Of a stretch of DNA of 64,000 nt, positions 31,670 to 39,542 are shown piece after piece. A model generated the notes under the pieces. The model worked only from the letters and a program-made list of their open reading frames with translations, made no database searches and was not told the origin of the DNA. A program made the translations under genes and the position numbers. The stretch's first letter is position 1; the number at the start of each line of letters is the position of its first letter. Location of the stretch: NCBI RefSeq assembly GCF_034313845.1, contig NZ_JAVIWN010000004.1; one strand, given 5' to 3'. This DNA is from Actimicrobium sp034313845. Its GTDB lineage: Bacteria > Pseudomonadota > Gammaproteobacteria > Burkholderiales > Burkholderiaceae_D.

Positions 31670-32488
31670 ATGAATACAACACCTACGACGGAATTCGGCC
31701 AGATTGCCGTTCTCGTTAAAGTTGGCGAGCACAAGGTCGGTGCCCGTATCGGCGGTGCCGGTGCACCGATCATCCTGTTCCATTCGCTACTGGCCGACGG
31801 CTCCAGTTTTGATCCGCTGGCCCGGTTGCTGGCGGCGACCCACCGGGTCGTCATCCTTGACCTGCCCGGCTTCGGCAATTCTGACCGCGTTGAAGGCGGA
31901 CTCGAGGCCGTGGCTGACCGGCTGGCGGCGGCGATCCGCGAATTCAACTACACGCAAGCGCCGATTTTTTTAGGCAATGGCTATGGGGGATTCGTAGCCT
32001 TGCTCACGGCGATCCGTCATCCGGACCTGGCTGGAAAACTGGTACTGGCGGATTGCGGCGCGGTGTTTTCGGAGGCAGGCCGGGCGGCTTTCAAGGGTAT
32101 GTCGGCGGGTGCGGCAGCCAATGGTCTGGCAGGCATTGCCGATGTCGCGATGCGGCGCTTGTTTTCGCTGGATTTTCAGGCAGCCAATCCGGCGCTGATT
32201 GCACGGCGGCGCGAGCGTTTTCTGGAAGTCGATCCGCAGACTTTCCACGCTGCTTGCGCCGCCTTGTCGACGCTCGATCTGCGTGCCGACCTGAATTCAG
32301 TCACCGTGCCGGTGCTGGTGCTGGTCGGTGAACACGATGAAGCGACCCCACCGCCGATGTCGGTCGAGCTAGCCGAGGGCTTGCCTCACGCGACGCTCAC
32401 TGTCCTGTCCGGCTGCGCGCATGTACCGCAATTGCAGCAACCAGACCAGTTCATGGCGGCGATCGCGGATTTCATTTCTCCGGCCTGA
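31670..32488 (+). CDS. Alpha/beta hydrolase-fold protein lacking the nucleophilic serine
   Basis: The 272-residue protein keeps the alpha/beta hydrolase fold landmarks: VVILDLPGFGNSD (about residues 60-72), an acid Asp223 in GEHDEAT and a His251 in CAHVPQL. At the nucleophile elbow, however, it reads GNGYG at 102-106, so the expected Ser is Gly104. The codon is GGC, and the frame is open on both sides. Either the protein is catalytically dead, or it works without a covalent nucleophile, as in a few cofactor-free alpha/beta-fold enzymes. It is the last gene of the GntR-ALDH operon. AGGA lies about 11 bases before the ATG. Confidence 0.82.
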   Translation: MNTTPTTEFGQIAVLVKVGEHKVGARIGGAGAPIILFHSLLADGSSFDPLARLLAATHRVVILDLPGFGNSDRVEGGLEAVADRLAAAIREFNYTQAPIFLGNGYGGFVALLTAIRHPDLAGKLVLADCGAVFSEAGRAAFKGMSAGAAANGLAGIADVAMRRLFSLDFQAANPALIARRRERFLEVDPQTFHAACAALSTLDLRADLNSVTVPVLVLVGEHDEATPPPMSVELAEGLPHATLTVLSGCAHVPQLQQPDQFMAAIADFISPA

Positions 32489-32504
32489 GCACGGCCCTGA
32501 CGGC

Positions 32505-33560
32505 TTACTGTCCCCACAGTTCGCCGTTCGGTCCGGTGCGCGGCGCGGCCACACCGAAATGGATGTAGGCCAGCGGCGTCGCAATCCGGCCGCGCGGCGT
32601 GCGCTGCAGATAGCCCTGCTGAATCAGGTAGGGTTCCAGTACATCTTCGATGGTTTCACGTTCTTCGCCGATCGCGGCCGCGAGATTATCGAGTCCGACC
32701 GGACCACCACTAAACTTGAAGAGCACCGCTTCAAGCAGCTTGCGGTCCATCAAATCAAACCCGACCGGATCGACATCGAGCATCACCAGCGCGGCATCCG
32801 CCGTTGACTTGGTGATGTCGCCGTTGGATTTGACCTCGGCGTAATCGCGCACCCGACGCAACAGGCGATTGGCAATGCGCGGCGTACCGCGACTGCGCTT
32901 GGCAATCTCGAACGCGCCTTCGGGATCAATCGGTGCATTAAGCAGCGAGGCGCTGCGGGTGACGATGCGGGCCAGTTCGGTCGCGCTATAAAACTCCAGT
33001 CGCGCGACGATGCCAAAGCGGTCGCGCAGCGGATTGGTCAGCATGCCGGCGCGCGTGGTGGCACCGACCAGCGTGAACGGTTGCAAGTCCAGTCGCACCG
33101 AACGCGCGGCCGGTCCTTCGCCGATCATGATGTCGATCTGGTAGTCCTCCAGTGCCGGATACAGGATTTCTTCGACCACCGGCGACAAGCGATGAATCTC
33201 GTCGATGAACAGTACGTCATTGGCTTCGAGGTTAGTCAGCAGCGCAGCAAGGTCGCCCGCACGTTCGAGTACCGGGCCGGAAGTCTGCCGCAGATTGACG
33301 CCCATTTCGCGCGCGATGATGTGCGCCAGCGTGGTCTTGCCCAGACCTGGCGGGCCGAAGAGCAGCGTGTGATCGAGCGCCTCACGACGCTGCCTGGCGG
33401 CGGTAATAAAGATGCTGAGCTGGTCGCGAATTTTTTCCTGGCCGACGTATTCGTCGAGCTGTTTGGGTCGCAACGCGCGTTCGATTGCCTCTTCGTTGGG
33501 CGAGGCCGGGGTCGGCGCGGTGATGCGCTGTTCGCTGAAATCATCAGTCTGGATGCTCAT
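32505..33560 (-). CDS. ruvB: Holliday junction branch-migration helicase RuvB
   Basis: The 351-residue protein is the AAA+ motor of the RuvAB branch-migration complex. Visible motifs are Walker A GPPGLGKTTL (about residues 69-78), Walker B VLFIDEIHRL (about 115-124), sensor I GATTRAG and the C-terminal winged helix with RTPRGR. The N-terminal PKQLDEYVGQ is family-typical. It follows ruvA on the same strand after six bases. Normally ruvC precedes ruvA directly; here that junction is interrupted. Confidence 0.97.
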   Translation of the reverse strand: MSIQTDDFSEQRITAPTPASPNEEAIERALRPKQLDEYVGQEKIRDQLSIFITAARQRREALDHTLLFGPPGLGKTTLAHIIAREMGVNLRQTSGPVLERAGDLAALLTNLEANDVLFIDEIHRLSPVVEEILYPALEDYQIDIMIGEGPAARSVRLDLQPFTLVGATTRAGMLTNPLRDRFGIVARLEFYSATELARIVTRSASLLNAPIDPEGAFEIAKRSRGTPRIANRLLRRVRDYAEVKSNGDITKSTADAALVMLDVDPVGFDLMDRKLLEAVLFKFSGGPVGLDNLAAAIGEERETIEDVLEPYLIQQGYLQRTPRGRIATPLAYIHFGVAAPRTGPNGELWGQ

Positions 33561-33566
33561 GCCTGA

Positions 33567-34145
33567 TTACCCCTTGGACAGCGCCTTGAGCGCCAGCTTG
33601 ATGCCATCGGAAACACCGCTACCGGCCGGTACCTGCTTCATCGCCAGCATTGCTTCCTTGTCGGAATATCCGAGTGCCAGCAGCGCATTGAGAATGTCGC
33701 CACTGCCGTCCGGCAGTGCGACACCACCGACAATACCGAGATCGGCACCCAGCTTGCCCTTGAGTTCAAGCAGCAATCGCTCGGCAGTTTTCTTGCCGAC
33801 ACCGGGCACCTTGGTCAGGCGGCCGGTCTCTTGCAACGTGATTGCCTGCGCCAGTTCGGCGACCGACATGCCGGACAGGATGGCCAGTGCCATGCGCGGC
33901 CCGACGCCGGCAATCTTGATCAATTGGCGAAACACGTTGCGCTCTTCAGCGGTGCCGAATCCGAACAGCAGGTGCGCATCCTCGCGCACGATCTGCTGGG
34001 TCAGCAAGACGATTTTTTCGCCCAGTGCAGGCAAGTTGTAAAAGGTACTCATCGAGACACCGACTTCATAGCCGACGCCGTGGCAATCAACCAGCAATTG
34101 CGGCGGGTTCTTTTCGAGGAGTGTTCCGGAGAGGCGACCGATCAT
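33567..34145 (-). CDS. ruvA: Holliday junction-binding subunit RuvA
   Basis: The 192-residue protein has the N-terminal OB-fold (MIGRLSGTLLEKNPP), tandem helix-hairpin-helix motifs (IAGVGPRMALAIL and VPGVGKKTAERLLLELK, about residues 70-125) and the small C-terminal domain that binds RuvB (about 145-192). It forms tetramers on Holliday junctions and loads RuvB. The gene starts a ruvA-ruvB transcript, which must now have its own promoter because brnTA and repeats separate it from ruvC. Confidence 0.96.
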   Translation of the reverse strand: MIGRLSGTLLEKNPPQLLVDCHGVGYEVGVSMSTFYNLPALGEKIVLLTQQIVREDAHLLFGFGTAEERNVFRQLIKIAGVGPRMALAILSGMSVAELAQAITLQETGRLTKVPGVGKKTAERLLLELKGKLGADLGIVGGVALPDGSGDILNALLALGYSDKEAMLAMKQVPAGSGVSDGIKLALKALSKG

Positions 34146-34240
34146 GGGGGGAGTTGGGAGATAAGTGGGGACGGCAAGATGATACAGGGTGCAGAGGCTG
34201 CTATGGGTTTGGCATTACAAGCAACTTGACACTTTGCTCC

Positions 34241-34269
34241 TTGAGTGTAGCGATTTTTGTTACTACAAT
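34241..34269 (+). promoter_or_regulatory. Probable brnTA promoter with embedded operator
   Basis: TTGAGT (34241-34246) and TACAAT (34264-34269) are 17 bases apart, a good sigma-70 layout. Transcription would begin about six to seven bases after the -10, that is at or next to the brnT ATG at 34276, implying a leaderless mRNA. An inverted repeat TGTAG...CTACA (34246-34250 and 34263-34267) lies in the spacer and overlaps the -10. That is a plausible site for BrnA autorepression. Confidence 0.5.
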
Positions 34270-34275
34270 CTGACT

Positions 34276-34554
34276 ATGCATATTGAATTCGATGCCAACA
34301 AGAACGAGCGGAATATCCGCGAGCGGAACCTGTCATTCCAGCGCGTCGCCGACTTCGATTTTAATACCGCGCTAGTGCAGCAAGATATCCGCAACCCGTA
34401 CCCCGAAGTGCGCATCGTGGCGACAGGATTGCTCGATGGGCGGTTGCATGTACTGTGTTTTACACCCGCTGGTGACGGCATACGCGTCATCAGCTTTCGC
34501 AAGGCAAACCTCCGGGAGATCCGTAACTATGAAAAAGCGACCACCACTGACTGA
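34276..34554 (+). CDS. brnT: BrnT-family toxin (type II toxin-antitoxin)
   Basis: The 92-residue protein matches BrnT: the N-terminal FDANKNERNIRERNLSFQRV follows the usual pattern (acid/Lys/Asn, then F at the start of helix 2). The C-terminus IRVISFRKANLREIRNYEKA carries the conserved Arg-rich active-site region of this RelE-fold ribonuclease. BrnT inhibits translation until bound by BrnA. I chose the ATG at 34276; a longer upstream frame has no family similarity. It overlaps brnA by 26 bases. The pair lies antisense between ruvC and ruvA. Confidence 0.85.
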   Translation: MHIEFDANKNERNIRERNLSFQRVADFDFNTALVQQDIRNPYPEVRIVATGLLDGRLHVLCFTPAGDGIRVISFRKANLREIRNYEKATTTD

Positions 34555-34813
34555 CAAGGACGGCGAAGTACGAGAGTTGACTAGCGATGATTTTCGGCAA
34601 TTCAAACCAGCGCAGCAGGTACTTCCATCAGCCTTGCAAACGAAACTCGGGATGCGCCTGCGCGGCCCGCAAAAATCGCCACCAAAAATATCCACGACGA
34701 TCCGGCTCTCGCCCGACGTGCTACAGGCATTCCGGGCTGCCGGTGATGGCTGGCAAACCCGCATCGATTTGGCATTGCAAGACTGGCTGAAAACGCATCC
34801 CGCGGGTTATTAG
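34529..34813 (+). CDS. brnA: BrnA-family antitoxin
   Basis: The 94-residue protein has a variable N-terminal BrnT-binding part and a C-terminal ribbon-helix-helix (about residues 52-90, KISTTIRLSPDVLQAFRAAG and ALQDWLKTHP). This domain order, with the DNA-binding part at the C-terminus, is typical of BrnA. It neutralises BrnT and represses the shared promoter. GGGAG lies about ten bases before the ATG, which is inside the 3' end of brnT, so translation is coupled. Confidence 0.85.
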   Translation: MKKRPPLTDKDGEVRELTSDDFRQFKPAQQVLPSALQTKLGMRLRGPQKSPPKISTTIRLSPDVLQAFRAAGDGWQTRIDLALQDWLKTHPAGY

Positions 34814-34821
34814 TCGCGGAG

Positions 34822-34963
34822 GGTGCAATAACCGCAGGGCATTGCACCAACGACCAAATGAAGCGACGCATTTGCCAAGACATCCGGTACCGTTCATTTC
34901 ATGCTCAATCTTCATCGGCGTCACGGTGAGGCGCGCGGTGCAATGCCCTTCGGTTATTGCACC
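34822..34963. repeat. Inverted pair of REP-like palindromes, copies 4 and 5
   Basis: Two 27-bp units (34822-34848 and 34937-34963) face each other across 88 bases between brnA and ruvC. Sequence differences from the other copies are single bases (for example TTCGG for TGCGG in the right unit). The pair starts eight bases after the brnA stop, so it could end its transcript. Confidence 0.8.
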
Positions 34964-35009
34964 CTACGCCAGCATCACCAATGCGTTGCGGGTCATTGCA
35001 TCGCGCAGG

Positions 35010-35552
35010 TCACCCGACCAATCGTCCCTTGCGCACCCGCAAACCCTTCTTCGCCAGTCCGGGTGCCAGCCCGCCCAGAATCGCCAGCACATCGCTATTG
35101 TGCGCATGGCAAATCGCCACGCCGAGCGCATCGGCCGCATCCGCGGTCGGCTTGCCTGACAACATCAGCAGTCGCTGGACCATGTCCTGCACTTGTTCTT
35201 TTTGCGCTTTGCCCTGGCCGACCACCGCTTGCTTGACTTGCAGCGCGGTGTATTCGGCCACCAGCAAATCAGCGCTGACCAGCGCGCAAATCGCTGCGCC
35301 GCGGGCCTGGCCGAGCAACAGCGTGGACTGGGGATTGACGTTGACGAAGACTTTTTCGATCGCCGAACAATCCGGGCGATACGTCGCGACGACTTCGGTG
35401 ACACCGGCCAGGATGGTTTTTAGCCGGGCTGGCAAATCGATGTCGAGGGTCTTGATGGTGCCGGAGGCAATGTAGGTCAGCTTGTGACCGTGCTTTTCGA
35501 TGACACCGAAGCCGGTGATGCGCAGCCCCGGATCGATGCCAAGTATTCTCAC
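35010..35552 (-). CDS. ruvC: Holliday junction resolvase RuvC
   Basis: The 180-residue endonuclease has the four acidic catalytic positions of RuvC: Asp7 in GIDPGLRITGFG, Glu near 66 in SAIEKVFVNVNP, and the Asp pair in ADAADALGVAICH (about 138 and 141). It cuts Holliday junctions within the RuvABC resolvasome. It follows purH on the same strand by 22 bases. Downstream ruvA is about 865 bases away instead of adjacent. Confidence 0.96.
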   Translation of the reverse strand: MRILGIDPGLRITGFGVIEKHGHKLTYIASGTIKTLDIDLPARLKTILAGVTEVVATYRPDCSAIEKVFVNVNPQSTLLLGQARGAAICALVSADLLVAEYTALQVKQAVVGQGKAQKEQVQDMVQRLLMLSGKPTADAADALGVAICHAHNSDVLAILGGLAPGLAKKGLRVRKGRLVG

Positions 35553-35574
35553 GGTCGCAGGTCGTGCAATGCGA

Positions 35575-37140
35575 TCAATGACGGAAATGACGTAGGCCGG
35601 TCAGCAGCATTACGACACCCTGCTCGTCAGCGGCATCAATGACTTCCTGATCGCGCATCGAACCACCCGGCTGGATCACACTGGTCGCGCCGGCTGCAAC
35701 GACGACATCGAGGCCGTCACGGAACGGGAAAAAGGCATCCGATGCCACGGCAGAGCCGACCAGCGACAGACCGGCGTGTTGTGCCTTGATCGAGGCAATA
35801 CGGGCCGAATCGACGCGGCTCATCTGGCCCGCACCGACGCCAAGCGTCATGCCATTGCCGCAGAATACGATCGCGTTAGACTTGACGAACTTGGCGACGC
35901 GCCATGCAAACATCAGGTCCTGCAATTGCTGCGGTGTCGGTTGCTGCTTGCTGACGATGCGGATTTCGGACTGTTCCAGATTGCGCACATCCGGCGACTG
36001 CACCAGCAAACCACCACCGACGCGCTTGAAGTCATGCGCATTGCTGCCCGCGCCAAACGGGATTTCCAGCAAGCGCACATTCTGCTTGGCGGAAAAAATC
36101 TGCCTGGCCTGATCACTGAACGAAGGCGCAATGACGACTTCGACAAATTGCCTGGCGACCGCTTCCGCCGCATTGCCATCGACCGGATAATTGAATGCGA
36201 TGATGCCGCCGAATGCAGAGGTCGGATCGGTTTGCAACGCCTTGCTATACGCTTCTAGCGGGCTGCTACCGGTACCAACACCGCACGGATTGGCGTGCTT
36301 GATGATGACGCAGGCGGTCTCGGAGAAAGTCTTCACGCATTCCCATGCGGCGTCCGCATCGGCAATATTGTTGTACGACAGTTCCTTGCCTTGGAGCTGG
36401 GTGTAATTGGCCAGCGCACCTTCAACTGGTCGGGTGTCGCGATAAAACGCGGCGGCCTGATGCGGATTTTCTCCATAGCGCATCTCTTGTACTTTTTCAA
36501 AGTGCAGGTTGAGCGTGGAAGGGAATGCACTGCGGGTGGCATGGGCCTTGTCGGTGCCCAGCGACGTAAAGTAGTTGGTGATCGAGCCATCGTATTGCGC
36601 GGTGTGGGCAAAGACTTTCTTGGCCAGTGCAAACTTGGTTTCATAGCTGACTTCGCCATCGCCTGATTGCAGTTCGGCTAGCACCTTTGCATAGTCTTGC
36701 GACTCGCAGATCACGACGACGTCCTTGTGGTTCTTGGCCGCCGAGCGCAGCATCGCCGGACCGCCGATATCGATGTTCTCGATCGCGTCTTCGAGTGTGC
36801 ACTCGAGCTTGGCGACGGTTTGCTGGAATGGATAGAGGTTGACCACCACCATGTCGATGACCGGAATGTCGTGCTCGGCCAGTGCTGCGCGATGCTCGGG
36901 AAAGTCACGTCGCGCCAGAATGCCGCCGTGCACTTTCGGATGCAGCGTCTTGACCCGGCCATCCAGCATTTCCGGAAAGCCGGTGTAGTCGGCCACTTCG
37001 GTGACTTTCAGGCCATTCTCGGCGAGCAGTTTGGCGGTGCCGCCAGTCGACAGCAGGTTCACCCCCAGCGCGGACAGCGCGCGGGCGAATTCGAGGAGTC
37101 CGGTCTTGTCGGAAACGGAAATCAGAGCTTGTTTGATCAT
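35575..37140 (-). CDS. purH: Bifunctional AICAR transformylase/IMP cyclohydrolase PurH
   Basis: The 521-residue enzyme catalyses the last two steps of IMP synthesis. The N-terminal IMP cyclohydrolase domain (about 1-200) shows the family start IKQALISVSDKTGL, LLSTGGTAKLL and VKTLHPKVHGGILARR. The transformylase domain (about 210-521) has MRYGENPHQ, the catalytic Lys-His in IIKHANPCGVG, and SDAFFPFRDG near the C-terminus. Length is normal. The order fis-purH-ruvC is conserved in betaproteobacteria. Confidence 0.97.
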   Translation of the reverse strand: MIKQALISVSDKTGLLEFARALSALGVNLLSTGGTAKLLAENGLKVTEVADYTGFPEMLDGRVKTLHPKVHGGILARRDFPEHRAALAEHDIPVIDMVVVNLYPFQQTVAKLECTLEDAIENIDIGGPAMLRSAAKNHKDVVVICESQDYAKVLAELQSGDGEVSYETKFALAKKVFAHTAQYDGSITNYFTSLGTDKAHATRSAFPSTLNLHFEKVQEMRYGENPHQAAAFYRDTRPVEGALANYTQLQGKELSYNNIADADAAWECVKTFSETACVIIKHANPCGVGTGSSPLEAYSKALQTDPTSAFGGIIAFNYPVDGNAAEAVARQFVEVVIAPSFSDQARQIFSAKQNVRLLEIPFGAGSNAHDFKRVGGGLLVQSPDVRNLEQSEIRIVSKQQPTPQQLQDLMFAWRVAKFVKSNAIVFCGNGMTLGVGAGQMSRVDSARIASIKAQHAGLSLVGSAVASDAFFPFRDGLDVVVAAGATSVIQPGGSMRDQEVIDAADEQGVVMLLTGLRHFRH

Positions 37141-37227
37141 GATGGGCAGTGTCGGAAAAATGAAGGAGTTCGGTAAAGGTCATCGGTGCGCGAATAGCGC
37201 GTACCGGCGTTACTGTGATGCGCTGCA

Positions 37228-37461
37228 CTACAACAGGCTGTGCAGTTGCAATTTCTTGCGCAAGGTGTTGCGGTTAATCCCAAGCATTTCTGCAGCCAGC
37301 GACTGATTGCCATCTGCACGCGCCATCACGACTTCGAGGATCGGCTTTTCAACGGTCACGACGACCATCTCGTAAATGTTGGAAGGCTGCTGTTCGCCCA
37401 GGTCCCGGAAATATTTTTCCAAGCTTTTTTTGACAACTTCCTGGATGCTTTCTTTACTCAT
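37228..37461 (-). CDS. fis: Fis-family DNA-binding protein
   Basis: The 77-residue protein ends in the Fis helix-turn-helix (about residues 50-75, GNQSLAAEMLGINRNTLRKKL) preceded by a helical dimerisation region (LGEQQPSNIYEMVVVTVEKPI). The length and sequence match the small betaproteobacterial Fis proteins encoded after dusB. Fis shapes nucleoid structure and growth-phase transcription. It lies 67 bases after dusB on the same strand, the usual dusB-fis order. Confidence 0.92.
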   Translation of the reverse strand: MSKESIQEVVKKSLEKYFRDLGEQQPSNIYEMVVVTVEKPILEVVMARADGNQSLAAEMLGINRNTLRKKLQLHSLL

Positions 37462-37528
37462 GCTGTGCAGTGGATGACCTGGTTAATGCGCTTGTTGCGG
37501 CGCTTGTTTGTTCTTGGAGTGGGTGCCG

Positions 37529-38575
37529 CTACGCGGCCAACTTTTGCAACAAAGGAATGTATTGTAACCGCTCACCGAAGCGAATTTGCGATTCAAAAAA
37601 ATCGTTTACCGCTGTCAGTTGCTGTTCGCAGTCCTCCAGCAGGTTCATGCTCTGGCGAAAATCTTCGCCGCCGGCCAGATCACGGACGTACCACCCGATA
37701 TGCTTGCGCGCGGTACGCACACCGAGATACTCGCCATAAAACGCGTAGTGCGCGCGCAGGTGCTCGTCCATCAGCGTGGCCACTTCACTGACCAGCGGCG
37801 CTGCCAGATGGGTTCCGGTCGCCAGAAAATGGACGATTTCGCGAAAAATCCATGGCCGGCCTTGCGCGGCACGACCGACCATGACCGCGTCGGCGCCAGT
37901 AACAGCCAGCACATGACGGGCTTTTTCGGGCGTGGTGATGTCGCCGTTGGCCACCACCGGGATCGTGACGGCGGCCTTGACTGCGGCAATGGTGTCGTAC
38001 TCTGCCGCGCCGTTATAGCCATCGGCGCGAGTGCGACCATGCAATGTCAGCATCGCGATACCGGCCGATTGCGCCAGTCGCGCAATGTTGAGTGCATTCT
38101 TGTGCTGGCGATCCCAGCCAGTACGAAACTTGAGTGTCACCGGCACATCGACCGCCGCCACCACCGCGTCGAGTATCTGACCGACCAGTCGCTCGTCTTG
38201 CAGCAGCGCCGAACCGCACCAGCTATTGCAGACTTTCTTGACCGGACAGCCCATGTTGATATCGATAACCTGCGCGCCACGCTCGACATTGAAACGCGCA
38301 CAGTCCGCCAGCATGGCCGGATCAGCGCCAGCAATCTGCACTGCACGCGGTGCCATCTCGCCATCATGATTGATCCTGCGGGAAGTCTTTTCGGTTTGCC
38401 ACAGGCGCGGATTGGAAGCGGCCATCTCGGAGACCGCATAACCGGCTCCGAGCTGTTTGCAAAGTTGCCGGAACGGGCGATCGGTCACTCCGGCCATCGG
38501 GGCGACAAAAACATTGTTGGCTAGCTGATAGGGTCCGAGTTTCACGCGGGCAGACAAAAGGACAGAATCCAGCAT
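37529..38575 (-). CDS. dusB: tRNA-dihydrouridine synthase DusB
   Basis: The 348-residue FMN-dependent enzyme reduces uridine to dihydrouridine in the tRNA D-loop. Seen are VAPMAGVTDRPFR near residue 24, the catalytic Cys in INMGCPVKKVCN (about residue 109), LHGRTRADGY, VVANGDI and GRAAQGRPW. The ATG at 38575 gives the standard N-terminus (MLDSVLL..LGPYQLANNVF); the frame stays open upstream without family similarity. The dusB-fis pair is probably one transcript. Confidence 0.95.
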   Translation of the reverse strand: MLDSVLLSARVKLGPYQLANNVFVAPMAGVTDRPFRQLCKQLGAGYAVSEMAASNPRLWQTEKTSRRINHDGEMAPRAVQIAGADPAMLADCARFNVERGAQVIDINMGCPVKKVCNSWCGSALLQDERLVGQILDAVVAAVDVPVTLKFRTGWDRQHKNALNIARLAQSAGIAMLTLHGRTRADGYNGAAEYDTIAAVKAAVTIPVVANGDITTPEKARHVLAVTGADAVMVGRAAQGRPWIFREIVHFLATGTHLAAPLVSEVATLMDEHLRAHYAFYGEYLGVRTARKHIGWYVRDLAGGEDFRQSMNLLEDCEQQLTAVNDFFESQIRFGERLQYIPLLQKLAA

Positions 38576-38677
38576 TTTATCCGGTTCGCGCCGACTTATC
38601 GGAGATTCCGAGCACCCCCTGCAACGCGACGCTACGGCCAGTGTCCCGGATGCACTGCGTGCGGTATGATCAGGCTC

Positions 38678-39541
38678 ATGCGCATTATTCTCATCACCGG
38701 CATCTCCGGCTCCGGCAAGTCTGTCAGCCTTAACGCTCTCGAAGACGCGGGCTACTTCTGTGTCGACAACCTGCCACCCACGCTGCTGCGTGCGCTGGTG
38801 GCCACACGCATGCAAGACCATGGCGACACACTCGCGGTGGCGATGGATGCGCGCAGTGCCGATTCCCTCGCCGGCCTGCCAGCCGACATCGCCCGCCTGA
38901 AAAATGAAGGACATGATGTCAAGGTGCTGTTCCTGAGTGCCAAGACCGAATCGCTGATCGCGCGCTTTTCAGAGACCCGCCGCAGTCATCCACTGTCCCA
39001 CCGGAGACTGCCAGACCAATCTGAGGAGGAGCGCCCCACCCTGACAGAGTGCATTCTGCGCGAGCGCAAGATGCTGGCCACGATCGAAGGAATCGGTCAT
39101 GTGATCGATACGTCCGGCCTCCCGGCCAACAAGCTGCGCAGCTGGATCAAGGAGCTGGTCGCCACGGAAGGGACTCCGCTAACGCTGCTGTTTGAATCCT
39201 TTGCTTTCAAATTTGGCGTGCCACTCGATGCCGACATGGTGTTCGATGCGCGCATGTTACCCAACCCGCACTACGATGCGGCATTGCGTGCGCTCAATGG
39301 CCGCGATCAGCCGGTGATCGCGTTCCTCGACGCCCAGCCAGATGCAGCCGACCTGATGGCTGATATCCGCCATTTCGTCGAAAAATGGCTTCCGTCGTTC
39401 AAGGCAGATAATCGCAGTTACCTGACGGTCGCCATAGGCTGCACCGGCGGACAGCATCGCTCGGTCTACCTTGTTGAACATCTTGCCGCGTATTTTCGCA
39501 ACAGTGAACGGGTGGTCGTGCGCCACCGCGAAATGGAATGA
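38678..39541 (+). CDS. rapZ: RNase adapter protein RapZ
   Basis: The 287-residue protein has a Walker A motif GISGSGKS at residues 8-15, a Walker B-like FCVDNLPPTLL near 28 and the C-terminal VAIGCTGGQHRSVYL (about 255-270), all diagnostic of RapZ/YvcJ. In enterobacteria RapZ guides RNase E to GlmZ and so controls glucosamine-6-phosphate synthase. Its role in betaproteobacteria is less clear. The start MRIILITG is family-typical; an ATA/ATG 12 bases upstream is less likely. The next gene follows with a one-base gap. Confidence 0.93.
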   Translation: MRIILITGISGSGKSVSLNALEDAGYFCVDNLPPTLLRALVATRMQDHGDTLAVAMDARSADSLAGLPADIARLKNEGHDVKVLFLSAKTESLIARFSETRRSHPLSHRRLPDQSEEERPTLTECILRERKMLATIEGIGHVIDTSGLPANKLRSWIKELVATEGTPLTLLFESFAFKFGVPLDADMVFDARMLPNPHYDAALRALNGRDQPVIAFLDAQPDAADLMADIRHFVEKWLPSFKADNRSYLTVAIGCTGGQHRSVYLVEHLAAYFRNSERVVVRHREME

Positions 39542-39542
39542 C

